A DNA stretch of 56,178 bases, taken from the NCBI GenBank assembly GCA_027449865.1, contig DAIDKV010000201.1, positions 1 to 56,178 on the forward strand, written 5' to 3'. How positions within the stretch are numbered: the stretch's first letter is position 1; every line of letters begins with the position of its first letter. Position numbers and translations under genes: made by a program. The notes under the pieces are model-generated. The model worked only from the letters and a program-made list of their open reading frames with translations, did not search any database and was not told the DNA's origin. The DNA is from Planctomycetales bacterium. GTDB lineage: Bacteria; Planctomycetota; Planctomycetia; Isosphaerales; Isosphaeraceae. Of this stretch, positions 18,515-27,416 are shown piece after piece.

Positions 18515-19192
18515 TCACGACGAAAGCGCCCCGCGGAGGCGAGCCATTCCCTCGGCCGCGCCGCCAGGGGCGCCGTAGACCGACGAGCCGGCGACAATCA
18601 CCGTGGCGCCGGCCTCGACCACCTGCCGGATGGTCTCCGGCTCGATTCCGCCGTCGACTTCCAGTTCGCAATCGGGGCGAACCTGGTCGATCATCCGCCG
18701 GGCGCGTCGGAGTTTCGGCAGCGTTCCGGCGAGGAATTTCTGTCCGCCGAAGCCGGGATTCACGGTCATCACCAGCAGCAGCTCGATTTCGGGGAGGATC
18801 TCCTCGATCGTCGACACGGGGGTTGCCGGGTTGATCGCCACCCCGGCCTTTTTCCCCAGCGCGTGGATCGCCTGGACCGTCCGGTTCAGGTGGATGCCTC
18901 CCTCCTGGTGAACGATCAGCGAATCGGCGCCGGCCTCGGCGAATGCTTCGAGGTAGCGGTCGGGCTCCTCGATCATCAGGTGGACCTCCAGCGGGACGGG
19001 GCAGACCGGCCGGAGCTTCCGGACGATCACCGGGCCGAAGGTCAGGTTGGGGACGAAGTGGCCGTCCATCACGTCGACATGGATCCGATTGGCCCCGGCG
19101 GCCACCGCCGCCGAGACCTCCTCGGCCAGCCGGGAGACGTCCGCCGCCAGGATCGACGGCGCCAGCTTGATCGTCTCGGGTCGCATGCTCAT
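18515..19192 (-). CDS. rpe: Ribulose-phosphate 3-epimerase
   Basis: A 225-aa TIM-barrel enzyme of standard length. It interconverts D-ribulose 5-phosphate and D-xylulose 5-phosphate in the pentose phosphate pathway. Motifs seen are IKLAPSILAADVSRL, IHVDVMDGHFVPNLTFGP (metal-binding His/Asp), LEVHLMIEEPDRY, LLLVMTVNPGFGGQKF and ELEVDGGI, then VIVAGSSVYG for the phosphate site. The start at 19192 has a GGTGGAG box; a second ATG two codons later is also possible. The frame is open further upstream but that sequence belongs to the spacer and the neighbouring gene's region. Confidence 0.97.
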   Translation of the reverse strand: MSMRPETIKLAPSILAADVSRLAEEVSAAVAAGANRIHVDVMDGHFVPNLTFGPVIVRKLRPVCPVPLEVHLMIEEPDRYLEAFAEAGADSLIVHQEGGIHLNRTVQAIHALGKKAGVAINPATPVSTIEEILPEIELLLVMTVNPGFGGQKFLAGTLPKLRRARRMIDQVRPDCELEVDGGIEPETIRQVVEAGATVIVAGSSVYGAPGGAAEGMARLRGALSS

Positions 19193-19244
19193 GAGGACTC
19201 CACCGGGTCGTTGGCTTCGGATCGATTCGCTCGGACCGATCCTA

Positions 19245-20582
19245 TCATCCGACGATTGCCGCCAGCAACGTCCGGTCGTCGCCCGGGGGATGGCCGCCGG
19301 TGAAGGCGTCGATGGCGGCGACGACGGCCGCGACGATCCCCGGGGCGTCGAGGTCGCATCGGCCGAGGACGTCGTCGAGCCGTCGGGTTCCGAACTGCTC
19401 GCCGCTCGGGTCCATGGCCTCGGTAATGCCGTCGGTGTAGAACGCCAGCGCGTCGTCGGGGCGGAGCGAGAGGGTCGTCTCGTCGTACTCGGTCGCCTCA
19501 AAAAGGCCCAGCGGTGGGCCGCCCACCTCGTCGAGCGCCGAGACCGAGTCGTCGCCGCAGCGCACCAGCCTCGGCGGGTTGTGACCGGCGACCGCGTAGC
19601 AAAGCGTTCGCGCCATCGGGTCGAAGATCGCGTAAAAGGCCGTTACGAACCCCTCGTTACCCGCCGAATAGCGACGGCAAAGCTCGCGGTTGACGTGCCC
19701 CAGCAGAAGACCCGGCGGCTCGGGATGTCCCGGTACTCCGTGCGCCAGACTGTGCGTGATCGCCATCATGACCGCGGCGGGAGTTCCGTGACCGCTCACG
19801 TCCGCGATCAGGATGCCCCATCGGCCGTCCGGGAGCGGGAAGAAGTCGTAATAATCGCCGCCCGCCCATCGCGAGGTCTGGTAGTAAGCCCCCAGCTCCA
19901 GCCGAGGGATCGTCGGCAGCGATTGCGGCAAAAGCGAGCGCTGGATATCAGCCACCACCTTCAATTCCCGCTCGACGATCTCGTAGGCGCGCTTCAGTTC
20001 GTCGCTCAAAACGAGGTTCTGCGTGAGCCGGCCGAAGAGCCCGCTGAGCCAGTACCGCTCCGGAAACAACTCCGGGTCGAACGCCGACGGCTCCTGTTCC
20101 ATCAGGAAGACCATGTTCGTCGCCGTTCCACGGTCGTAGTGCGGGATCGCCATCAGCGAGCGGAAGCCTTCGAGGTATTCGAACGCTGGGTCGTCCTCGT
20201 CGAGCATCGGTGCGAGGTCATCGATCAGTTGCGGACGTCCCTCGTCGAGCAGCCGACCGAGCAGTCCGTACTCGTAGATCGGCAGCCGATCGGGCTGGAG
20301 CCAGGGGTTGATCTCCTCGGTCCAGGTGCTCGACCGGGTGATCTTGTACCGCGGCGGCTCCAGACCGCGCCGGCTCACCGAGACCCATCGTCCCGCCGGC
20401 ATCAGCCGGCGAATCCGCGTCCCGTACGCCCGGACCATGGCCTGCGGGTCGTCTTGCCGGCTTATTTCGCGCATGGTCGCGTCGATGTAGGCCAGACGTT
20501 CCCGCCAATCCCCGCGCAGGAGGCCGATTTCGCCCTGACCTCCGACGCCCCCGGCTTCCGTTTCGATCGCGGTGTTGCTCAT
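19245..20582 (-). CDS. GAF domain-containing PP2C/SpoIIE-type serine phosphatase
   Basis: A 445-aa protein. Residues about 25-200 form a GAF-like sensor region; a short coiled coil (LVLSDELKRAYEIVERELKV) links it to a C-terminal SpoIIE/RsbU phosphatase domain. Metal-binding motifs are RWAGGDYYDFFPL, ILIADVSGHGTPAAVM and LAFYTDGITEAMD. Such enzymes dephosphorylate anti-sigma-factor antagonists in partner-switching pathways in response to a GAF signal. No antagonist or anti-sigma gene lies next to it. It ends 52 bases before rpe on the same strand, so the two may be co-transcribed. Confidence 0.92.
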   Translation of the reverse strand: MSNTAIETEAGGVGGQGEIGLLRGDWRERLAYIDATMREISRQDDPQAMVRAYGTRIRRLMPAGRWVSVSRRGLEPPRYKITRSSTWTEEINPWLQPDRLPIYEYGLLGRLLDEGRPQLIDDLAPMLDEDDPAFEYLEGFRSLMAIPHYDRGTATNMVFLMEQEPSAFDPELFPERYWLSGLFGRLTQNLVLSDELKRAYEIVERELKVVADIQRSLLPQSLPTIPRLELGAYYQTSRWAGGDYYDFFPLPDGRWGILIADVSGHGTPAAVMMAITHSLAHGVPGHPEPPGLLLGHVNRELCRRYSAGNEGFVTAFYAIFDPMARTLCYAVAGHNPPRLVRCGDDSVSALDEVGGPPLGLFEATEYDETTLSLRPDDALAFYTDGITEAMDPSGEQFGTRRLDDVLGRCDLDAPGIVAAVVAAIDAFTGGHPPGDDRTLLAAIVG

Positions 20583-21042
20583 TATGGTCTGGCTCGTTGC
20601 CCGGTGGTGATCTTCGTCCGGCGCCGGCCCGATACGGTCCGGATCCCGCGGTCGACGACTCGCCTTTTATTCTATCCCTGCGATCGAGCCTCCGCGCCCT
20701 CAGGTCGGCTGCGGTCCCAGGGCCGATTTCTTCTCGGACCGACCGCGAAACGGGGACGGACTCTCTCGGGCGAACCCATGGGGGTCGCGTGAAGGGAGAC
20801 CGGCAACGGTCGAGGACGGCTGGAGCCGGCCGCCGTTGACCCGACCCGGGTGAAAATGACGATAGATCAGAAACAAGGCCGCGACACGCGCCGACGTCGC
20901 GCGTTATGATCGACAGGTGACCTCGTCTCGAAGCGGACCACCCCAGATTCGGCGGCCCCCGGCCCTTGTCGACCAGGTCCGTCGACCGAGTGCGATCCCG
21001 GCTCGATGGCGAATCGCCCGTGCCGGGATCAGGAGGTGAGAT
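20583..21042. other. Intergenic region between divergent genes
   Basis: About 460 bases separating the SpoIIE-type phosphatase (minus) and the repeat protein (plus). No coding frame is convincing. It must hold both promoters. A complete Shine-Dalgarno AGGAGGTGA stands at 21031-21039 for the downstream gene. Confidence 0.4.
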
Positions 21043-21576
21043 ATGAGCCCAACCGTTCGCCTCGTGCCCTTCTCCCCGGCCGTGGCCCTCACGGCCCTCC
21101 TGACCGTCGTCGTCCCGACGACCGCGTCGGCGCAATCCACCCCAGGATCATCCGCCTGGTCGGGCTACCGACCCGGAATGGTCTGGGCCCGCCCAGCCGT
21201 CCCGGCCGTCGCTGAACCGGCTCGACTGGCTTCCACGGAAGCCCGCGCTCCCTGGTCGGGCTATCGACCGGGGATGGTCTGGGCCCGGCCCGCCGTCCCG
21301 CCGGATCAACTGGCTGCCGCGCGAGAGCGAGCGGCCATGGCCTCGCCTGGCTGGGCCACCTATGCCCCATCCTCGGCCTGGCGCGATTACAGCAGTCGCG
21401 GGGGGGCCGTTGTCTGGACGAGCTATCGTCGGATGAGAGCCCGGCCACCGATCATGCCGCTGGCCCACGTCCTCGGCCCCAGCCCCTATTCCGACGATCG
21501 ACCGCATCCTTATTACGAATACGGCACCGGCCGCCCGGTCCCACTCGCCAAGCCCTGGCTCCCTGGCGCCTCCTGA
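21043..21576 (+). CDS. Small secreted protein with WSGYRPGMVWARP repeats
   Basis: A 177-aa exported protein with a signal peptide ending near TASAQ. It carries two exact copies of WSGYRPGMVWARPAVP (about residues 42-57 and 78-93), each followed by an Ala/Glu/Arg-rich spacer, and a degenerate third unit WATYAPSSAWRDY. The rest is rich in Pro, Tyr and Arg. The start is fixed by the AGGAGGTGA box. No family is recognised; the aromatic-basic repeats suggest a structural or polysaccharide-binding surface protein. It is convergent with the gene at 21697 across a hairpin. Confidence 0.7.
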   Translation: MSPTVRLVPFSPAVALTALLTVVVPTTASAQSTPGSSAWSGYRPGMVWARPAVPAVAEPARLASTEARAPWSGYRPGMVWARPAVPPDQLAAARERAAMASPGWATYAPSSAWRDYSSRGGAVVWTSYRRMRARPPIMPLAHVLGPSPYSDDRPHPYYEYGTGRPVPLAKPWLPGAS

Positions 21577-21584
21577 GTCTCCCA

Positions 21585-21692
21585 AGAAACCACGAAAAAA
21601 CACGGAGGCCACGAAAAAGCGATCGACAGATCCCCCTCTCCCAGAGGGATCCACTTCTCTTTTTCCTGTCCTCCGTGTTTTTCGTGGTTTCT
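21585..21692. terminator. Foldback element acting as a probable bidirectional terminator
   Basis: The left arm (21585-21607) and right arm (21671-21692) are inverted repeats with core ACCACGAAAAACACGGAG; one extra A in the left arm is the only difference. The loop is about 63 bases. A- and T-runs lie inside the arms. It fills the gap between two convergent genes, so it may terminate both. Closely similar arms occur at 46562-46735 and 47749-47901, making this one copy of a dispersed family. Confidence 0.7.
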
Positions 21693-21696
21693 CTTG

Positions 21697-22287
21697 TTAT
21701 TTGGCAGGCATTTCGACCGATCGCTGAATCTTCCCACGTGCGTCGAAGAGGCCGACAGCCGGCGTCGCGTCCGGCCGGACCGCGACCGCGGCGCGGAGGG
21801 TTCCCGCCTCGTCGTAGACGTTCACGCCCGAACTGCCGTCGTGGCCGACATCCAGAGAAGCGCGGACCTGACCGCGAGGGCCAAAGAGCCCGACGCCGGG
21901 CGTCCCATCAGGCCGGACCGCGACCGAGGCGAGTAGCGCCCCCGCTTCATCGTGCAGGTTCACCCCGCCCCGCCCATCGCCGTCAAGATCCAGCGAAACC
22001 CGAACCTGGCCGCTACGATCGTAGAGCCCAAGGCCCGGCGTCCCATCCGCCCGGATCGTCAGCGCAGCCCGGGTCGCGCCGGTGTCGTCGCGGAGCAGGA
22101 ACTCCCGCGCCTCGATCGTCGCCAGCCGATTCGCCGCCGCTCCGCACAGGACGATCGCCGCGGCACAGCCCGAGAACCCGATCCCCCACCGCCGCCAGGC
22201 CCGATGTCGAACCTCCAGCCGATGGTGCGACCGCTCCAGTTCTTCCAGCCGTTGCTGCAACTCTCTGAGCTCTGTTTCGCGATTCAC
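21697..22287 (-). CDS. Membrane protein with coiled coil and beta-repeat ectodomain
   Basis: A 196-aa protein. A GTG start at 22287 follows a GAGGGG box; an ATG at 22329 is an alternative. Residues about 1-27 (RETELRELQQRLEELERSHH) are a coiled coil, residues about 33-52 a membrane helix, and the remainder is made of about three 36-40-residue repeats of the form LLRDDTG.TRA.L.....DG.PGVGLFD..G..R.SL. The topology is probably cytoplasmic coiled coil and outside repeat domain. The family is not named by me; similar repeat proteins with D/G loops are common in planctomycetes. Confidence 0.65.
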   Translation of the reverse strand: MNRETELRELQQRLEELERSHHRLEVRHRAWRRWGIGFSGCAAAIVLCGAAANRLATIEAREFLLRDDTGATRAALTIRADGTPGLGLYDRSGQVRVSLDLDGDGRGGVNLHDEAGALLASVAVRPDGTPGVGLFGPRGQVRASLDVGHDGSSGVNVYDEAGTLRAAVAVRPDATPAVGLFDARGKIQRSVEMPAK

Positions 22288-22760
22288 CGTCGTTCCCCTC
22301 GTTCCGGGCGTCATCGAACCCAGACCCATGGCTCTTAATCCCTATGGCAAGCCCCGCGCCAGAACCCTCCGCTCCCAAAAATTATTGTTGTAAGTCATTT
22401 GCCAAAAATATTTTACGTATTTCCTTCCTCCCTTCGACCTGGTCCGGAAATCGCGCCACCGTGTCGATTTCGTATGCACAATGCACGATCCTCGGGCAAG
22501 ATGCCCGTGCGGCCCTCATGGTGGAAGGAGCAGGCGGTGGCCGGGGGATGGGTTGTGTGGAAAATTCTGAAAAACATTGTCCGAAGGATCTTGACAATTG
22601 GAGTCGATAGATTGGGAACTGCCGGGCCACGGGGCGTGCCGCCGGCGATTTTCGGTGATTCAGGATGACCAGCGGCCTTGGGGTGTCGGCGTGCAAGCGT
22701 CGGGCAACCTCTCCCTCCCGGGGCCTCGGGCGCGTTGTTAGTCGATGAGGACGCAAAACG
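22288..22760. other. Intergenic region before the porin gene
   Basis: About 470 bases between divergent genes, no gene supported. A TTGACA box lies at 22591-22596 but has no acceptable -10 at 16-18 bases. The section 22380-22460 is AT-rich and could hold the promoter of the minus-strand gene. Confidence 0.35.
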
Positions 22761-24389
22761 ATGGTTACCAGGTATTTCCGGGGAGAGACATCCGGCGGGC
22801 GATCGGGGATCGGGTGGATTCCCTTGCTTCTGGCTGGAGCGTTGTGTGTGGACTCCGCCCGAGGCGACGAGCCGACGGAGGCCCGGCCGGTGATCCCGCC
22901 ACCACGTCCGATCGATCCGGCCGTTATCGATCCCGTCGAGATGCGGCCGGTGATCCCGCCCCCGCGCTCGTTTACCTCACCGCGCTCGTTTACCGTGGAT
23001 GCGGGGTTGGCTCGCGTCCAGATCCCCTCGGCCCCGACGCCGACACCCGGCAACGCCGGCCAGCCCAATGATGTGACGGCGCCCGAGGAATCGGTCCCGA
23101 TCCCCGACCTCGCTCTACCGGCCGCCGAGCGCGGACTCGGCGGCGGCGAGCCCACCGAGGCCGAGGCCGAAATCGAGGCCGCCGCCGCCCAGCCGACCAC
23201 CACCAGCCTCCTGATGCGCGCCCTCAAGTGGACCGATACCCCGGTCCGCGTCTACGGCTGGATCCAGAACAGCTACACCGGGAACGCCAACGGCTACGGC
23301 AACGGGTTCAACTTCGGCGTCAATCCGAACTTCAAGGCCAACCAGTGGATGGGAAACCAGTACTATCTCGTCATCGAGAACCCGCTGGAGCAGAACGATT
23401 CGGTCAACTTCGGCTTCCGTATCGACAACATGTTCGGCAACGACTGGCAGTTTAACTACATGCACGGCCTGTTCAACGGGGCCTTCCCGCCCGGACAGTT
23501 CGCCGGCTATGACCTCTCGCAGCTCTACGGCGAGGTTCACCTGCCGATTTTGACCCCCGGCGGACTCGATATCAAGGGCGGCCTCTGGTATACCCTCGCC
23601 GGTTATGAACAGGTCCCGGCGATCGCCAGGCCACTGCTCTCGGTCCCCTACATGTTCAACTACGGTCAGCCGTTCCGTCATGTCGGCGTGGTGACCACGT
23701 TGCACCTGACCCCCAGGCTCAACCTCTACAACGGAGCGATCAACGGCTGGGACCGCTGGCTCAGCGAAAGCTACATCATGGGCTACATCGGCGGCTTCGC
23801 CTGGACCTCACGCGATAGCAAAACCCAGGTCGCGTTCACCTGCGTCTGGGGCCCGAATCAGTATCCCCACTTCCTCGCACCCAACGAGTCGATCTACCCG
23901 ACCGGCTACATCAACATTCCCAGCCTTAACGGACGACGTGACCCAGGCTATGCCTCCAATGACCGGACGCTTTTCACCACGGTGATCACCCATACCTGGT
24001 CGGATCGACTCACCCAGGTCATGGAAACCGACCAGGGATGGGAGCTCAACGTTCCCGGCCTCCCCTCCGGCGGCAAGAACGGCGCCACCGAGACCGCGAC
24101 CTGGTTCAGCTACGGCAACTGGTTCCTCTACAAATTCGGCCGGGACCCCGCCGCCTCGAAGGTCACCGGCGTCTGGCGGAGTGAGGTCTTCTGGGACCCC
24201 CAGGGAGCCCGAACCGGAAGCGCGAACACCTACAACGAAATCACCCTCGGCCTGATCTACAAACCCAAGGACTACATCTGGGTCCGACCCGAGGCCCGAT
24301 ACGACTGGGTCCCCCACGGCGACCCCTACAGCAACGGCACCCGAGGCAGCCAGTTTACCCTGGGCCTCGACGTCATCTTCCTCTTCTAA
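22761..24389 (+). CDS. BBP2-type outer membrane beta-barrel porin
   Basis: A 542-aa exported protein. The signal peptide includes IGWIPLLLAGALCVDSA; the mature N-terminus is a proline-rich linker with RPVIPPPR twice. From about residue 155 it reads as an outer membrane barrel: VRVYGWIQNSYTGNANGYGN, alternating aromatic/polar strands, and a terminal strand SQFTLGLDVIFLF ending in Phe, the usual barrel-assembly signal. This matches the planctomycete putative beta-barrel porin family 2. It precedes amt by about 220 bases on the same strand, suggesting passage of ammonium or small nitrogen compounds across the outer membrane; that role is inferred from context only. Confidence 0.85.
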   Translation: MVTRYFRGETSGGRSGIGWIPLLLAGALCVDSARGDEPTEARPVIPPPRPIDPAVIDPVEMRPVIPPPRSFTSPRSFTVDAGLARVQIPSAPTPTPGNAGQPNDVTAPEESVPIPDLALPAAERGLGGGEPTEAEAEIEAAAAQPTTTSLLMRALKWTDTPVRVYGWIQNSYTGNANGYGNGFNFGVNPNFKANQWMGNQYYLVIENPLEQNDSVNFGFRIDNMFGNDWQFNYMHGLFNGAFPPGQFAGYDLSQLYGEVHLPILTPGGLDIKGGLWYTLAGYEQVPAIARPLLSVPYMFNYGQPFRHVGVVTTLHLTPRLNLYNGAINGWDRWLSESYIMGYIGGFAWTSRDSKTQVAFTCVWGPNQYPHFLAPNESIYPTGYINIPSLNGRRDPGYASNDRTLFTTVITHTWSDRLTQVMETDQGWELNVPGLPSGGKNGATETATWFSYGNWFLYKFGRDPAASKVTGVWRSEVFWDPQGARTGSANTYNEITLGLIYKPKDYIWVRPEARYDWVPHGDPYSNGTRGSQFTLGLDVIFLF

Positions 24390-24496
24390 CCGACGCCTCA
24401 CACAGCCTCGTTCGAGTCTCTGGCACACCTTTCGCCTTAAGCACTCCCCCATTCTGACTCTCCCGTTCCTGCTCAGACCAGATGTCGGCGATGTAA

Positions 24497-24536
24497 CCGG
24501 GGAAATAACAAGACCTTACGCTTGTTGTTTCCCCGG
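24497..24536 (+). promoter_or_regulatory. Strong hairpin in the leader of amt
   Basis: CCGGGGAAATAACAAG (24497-24512) and CTTGTTGTTTCCCCGG (24521-24536) pair over 16 positions with a single G-T wobble around an 8-base loop. It ends 75 bases before the amt ATG. There is no T-run on the plus strand, so it may be a leader regulatory structure, or a processing site between porin and amt mRNAs. Confidence 0.55.
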
Positions 24537-24611
24537 CCGATGACCGTAGGGAGTGGTTCCCGGGGCGACGTCTGGGTCGGGAATGTGCCTAGGAAAAGGT
24601 CGAGGCTGCTC

Positions 24612-25994
24612 ATGAAGCGTGCAACACCGGTTCCCTTCATTTTGCTGGTAGTCCTGGCGGCGATCTCGGTGGTCCCCATGAAATTTGGGGGCGGGAATTC
24701 ACCGGCCGGGGACCCGATCAATTCGGGCGATGTCGCCTGGATGCTGACGGCCTCGGCGCTGGTGCTGCTAATGACCCCGGGGCTCTCGTTCTTCTACGGA
24801 GGGATGGTGAGCCTCAAGAACGTGGTTTCGACGATGCTTCAAAGCGTCGTGGCGCTGGGGGTGATGAGCCTGGTCTGGCTGGCGGTGGGCTTTAGCCTGG
24901 CGTTCGGTGACAGCATCGGCGGCGTGATGGGCGATCCCCGGACGTTCCTGATGTTCGACGGCGTCGGCGAGGCGTCGAACAAGGCGCTCTGCGCCACGGT
25001 TCCGCTGGTGATCTTCGCGATGTTCCAGCTCAAGTTCGCGATCATCACGCCGGCGCTCATCACCGGGTCGTTTGCCGAGCGAGTACGATTCTCGTCGTAT
25101 CTGCTCTTCATCGTCCTGTTCAGCCTCTTCATCTACGCACCGCTGGCCCACTGGACGTGGCACCCGGATGGATTCCTCCGGAAGTGGGGCGTGCTCGACT
25201 TCGCTGGTGGGACGGTCGTTCACATGTCGGCCGGCTGGGCGGCGCTGGCCGGGGCGTTGATTCTTGGGCGGCGGAAGTCGCACATCTCGAACGAGACGAC
25301 CTCTCCGGCGAACATCCCGTTCGTGATCCTGGGGACGGGGATGCTTTGGTTCGGCTGGTTTGGGTTCAACGCCGGCTCGGCGCTCGCGGCCAACGGAACG
25401 GCGACGATGGCCTTCGCAACGACGAACACGGCCTCGGCCGCGGCGATGCTCGGCTGGATGTTTTTCGACTGGGCGCGGGGCCGCAAGCCCTCGGCGCTGG
25501 GGGCCTGCATCGGCGCGGTGGTCGGCCTGGTCGCGATCACGCCGGCGGCCGGTTACGTCTCGATCCGCGAGAGCATCTTCATCGGGGTGGTGGCGAGCGT
25601 CGTCTGCAACATGGCGGCCCACTGGAAGAGCAAGTCGACGCTGGATGACACGCTCGACGTCTTCCCCTGCCACGGCGTCGGCGGGATGATCGGTATGCTG
25701 ATGACCGGGATCTTCGCCAAGGACGTGGGCCTGACCAGCGGCAAGACCGAGACGTTCCTGGCGCACCTCGCCGCCCTGGCGATTGTCTCGGCGTTCAGCT
25801 TCTTCGGCGCCTTGATCCTTTTCAAGATCACCGACGTGATCATTCCGCTCCGGGTGACGGAGGAGCAGGAGCTGCAAGGTCTCGACCAGAGCCAGCACGG
25901 CGAGCACGCGATTGCCGCCGAACTGCTGCTGGCCCCGGCGACCAACGGCAACGGCGTTCATGCTCCGCACGAGAAGGAGCTGGTGCTGGCCTGA
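24612..25994 (+). CDS. amt: Ammonium transporter Amt
   Basis: A 460-aa channel of the Amt/Mep/Rh family. The start is MKRATPVPFILLVVLAAI, preceded by a GAGG box; the frame is open upstream but without a membrane signal. Family motifs: MTPGLSFFYGGMV (first helix region), HWTWHPDG, DFAGGTVVHMSAGWAAL (conserved pore His), MLWFGWFGFNAGSAL and CHGVGGMIGML (second conserved His). The first 30 residues form an extra N-terminal hydrophobic segment, probably a signal peptide, as in Amt trimers. No glnK/glnB gene follows, which is unusual for bacterial amt loci. A strong terminator ends the transcript. Confidence 0.96.
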   Translation: MKRATPVPFILLVVLAAISVVPMKFGGGNSPAGDPINSGDVAWMLTASALVLLMTPGLSFFYGGMVSLKNVVSTMLQSVVALGVMSLVWLAVGFSLAFGDSIGGVMGDPRTFLMFDGVGEASNKALCATVPLVIFAMFQLKFAIITPALITGSFAERVRFSSYLLFIVLFSLFIYAPLAHWTWHPDGFLRKWGVLDFAGGTVVHMSAGWAALAGALILGRRKSHISNETTSPANIPFVILGTGMLWFGWFGFNAGSALAANGTATMAFATTNTASAAAMLGWMFFDWARGRKPSALGACIGAVVGLVAITPAAGYVSIRESIFIGVVASVVCNMAAHWKSKSTLDDTLDVFPCHGVGGMIGMLMTGIFAKDVGLTSGKTETFLAHLAALAIVSAFSFFGALILFKITDVIIPLRVTEEQELQGLDQSQHGEHAIAAELLLAPATNGNGVHAPHEKELVLA

Positions 25995-26014
25995 GTTTGG
26001 ATCGAGAGAGAATG

Positions 26015-26052
26015 GCCGGGCGCGGCGACCGTTGCCGCGCCCGGCGTCATTT
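26015..26052. terminator. Terminator after amt
   Basis: A 12-base perfect stem GCCGGGCGCGGC (26015-26026) / GCCGCGCCCGGC (26034-26045) with a 7-base loop is followed by GTCATTT. It lies between amt and the convergent oxidoreductase gene and could serve both strands. Confidence 0.7.
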
Positions 26053-26072
26053 CGGTGGTTGAGGACCGAGGA

Positions 26073-27386
26073 TCAGAGTCCCTCGACCTTCCACCCCTTC
26101 CGATAGGTTCGGCCGACGAAGTGGTTGGCCTCCTCGACATTGGCGATGGCGAGTTTTTTGGCGTCCCATTCGAGGGTCGTCTTCGGGAACCGGGTGGCGA
26201 GGCAGCCGAGAAGGACCGACTCGGTGAGCGGCCCCGCGTAGTCGAACGGTGCCGATGTCTTGCCGTTGCCGCGGACGGCCTCGACGAACTGGATGTAGTG
26301 GTTGTCGCCGTCCTGCTTCTTGATGGCGTCGGGTTCGAACTTCCCGGCGGGGAGGAGCACGGGCGACTGGAAGTAGGGAGCGTAGAGCACGCCCTTTGAC
26401 CCGATGTAGATCGAGCCCTGATCCTGGAAGTCTTTCTTCTCGCCGAGTAGGGCCTTGACCTCGGCGGGAGGGCGGCGGTCGCCGTCGTACCAGTGGAGGG
26501 TGATGGGCCCGTCGGTGAACTCGGTGGCGGGGAAGACGTAATCGACCTGCGAGTCGAGGCCCCAGTTGTGGGCGTTGGGCGCGCCGCCGTTGGACCGGAC
26601 GGTTGTTGGCGAGGTGAGCGCCAGCGACATGAAAACGGGATCGAGGATATGGCATCCCATGTCGCCGAAGGTCCCGGTCCCGAAATCGAGCCGCTTGCGC
26701 CACTCGCCCGGATGATAATATCCGGAGATGAAGGGCCGATCGGCGGCGACACCCAGCCAGAGGTTCCAGTCGAACCCGGCGGGAACTGGGTCTTTTCGAT
26801 CGGGCCGGGGTTTGGTGTCGCCCCAGTGTTTCCCGCTCCAGCTATGCACCTCCTTCACCTTGCCGATCGCCCCCGCGCGGATGGTCGCGGCGATCGTCCG
26901 ATGAATGGCCGATGAGTGGAGTTGAGTCCCCATCTGGGTGACGACCTTCTTGCCGCGTGCCGCCTCGGCGACGAGGCGAGCCTCTCGGATCGTCTGGGTC
27001 ATCGGCTTCTGGGTATAGACGCTCAGCCCCCGATGGAGTGCGCTCATGGTGATCGGGGCGTGCATGTGATCGGGCGTTGAGACGTTCACCGAATCCAGGT
27101 GCTTCTCCCTGTCGAGCAGCTCACGCCAGTCCTGGTAGACCCGAACGCCGGGGAATCGCTTCTTGATCGCGGCGGTGTTGCGGAGGTCGACATCGGCCAC
27201 GGCGACGAGCTTGACGTACTTGCTCGCGGTGATCGAGCCGATATCAGCGCCGGCCATGCCCGAGGCGCCGAAGCTGGCGTGATAGACGGTTTCGCTCGGG
27301 GCGGCGGCGTGAGCGCGGAATGCCAGCGGAGCGGCGATTCCGGCGGCCATCGTCCGGATGGCGGATCGGCGGGTCAGTTGGTTCAT
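26073..27386 (-). CDS. Tat-exported Gfo/Idh/MocA family oxidoreductase
   Basis: A 437-aa protein. MNQLTRRSAIRTMAAGIAAP is a twin-arginine signal, so the protein is folded before export. The Rossmann part shows VKLVAVADVDLRNTAAIKKR and VNVSTPDHMHAPITMSAL; the usual EKP motif is VYTQKPMTQT, with Gln in place of Glu. The C-terminal domain includes FGTGTFGDMGCHILDP with the conserved Asp/His. Such proteins oxidise or epimerise sugar derivatives using NAD(P), and many copies exist per planctomycete genome. The substrate is unknown. The gene stands alone apart from a short dehydrogenase remnant just upstream. Confidence 0.9.
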   Translation of the reverse strand: MNQLTRRSAIRTMAAGIAAPLAFRAHAAAPSETVYHASFGASGMAGADIGSITASKYVKLVAVADVDLRNTAAIKKRFPGVRVYQDWRELLDREKHLDSVNVSTPDHMHAPITMSALHRGLSVYTQKPMTQTIREARLVAEAARGKKVVTQMGTQLHSSAIHRTIAATIRAGAIGKVKEVHSWSGKHWGDTKPRPDRKDPVPAGFDWNLWLGVAADRPFISGYYHPGEWRKRLDFGTGTFGDMGCHILDPVFMSLALTSPTTVRSNGGAPNAHNWGLDSQVDYVFPATEFTDGPITLHWYDGDRRPPAEVKALLGEKKDFQDQGSIYIGSKGVLYAPYFQSPVLLPAGKFEPDAIKKQDGDNHYIQFVEAVRGNGKTSAPFDYAGPLTESVLLGCLATRFPKTTLEWDAKKLAIANVEEANHFVGRTYRKGWKVEGL

Positions 27387-27416
27387 GGCAGGTGGGGTCC
27401 TCGAGTCGGCGGGTCG

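Noticed and set aside
22591-22613. Promoter starting at TTGACA before the porin gene
   Set aside because: No -10-like hexamer at acceptable spacing.
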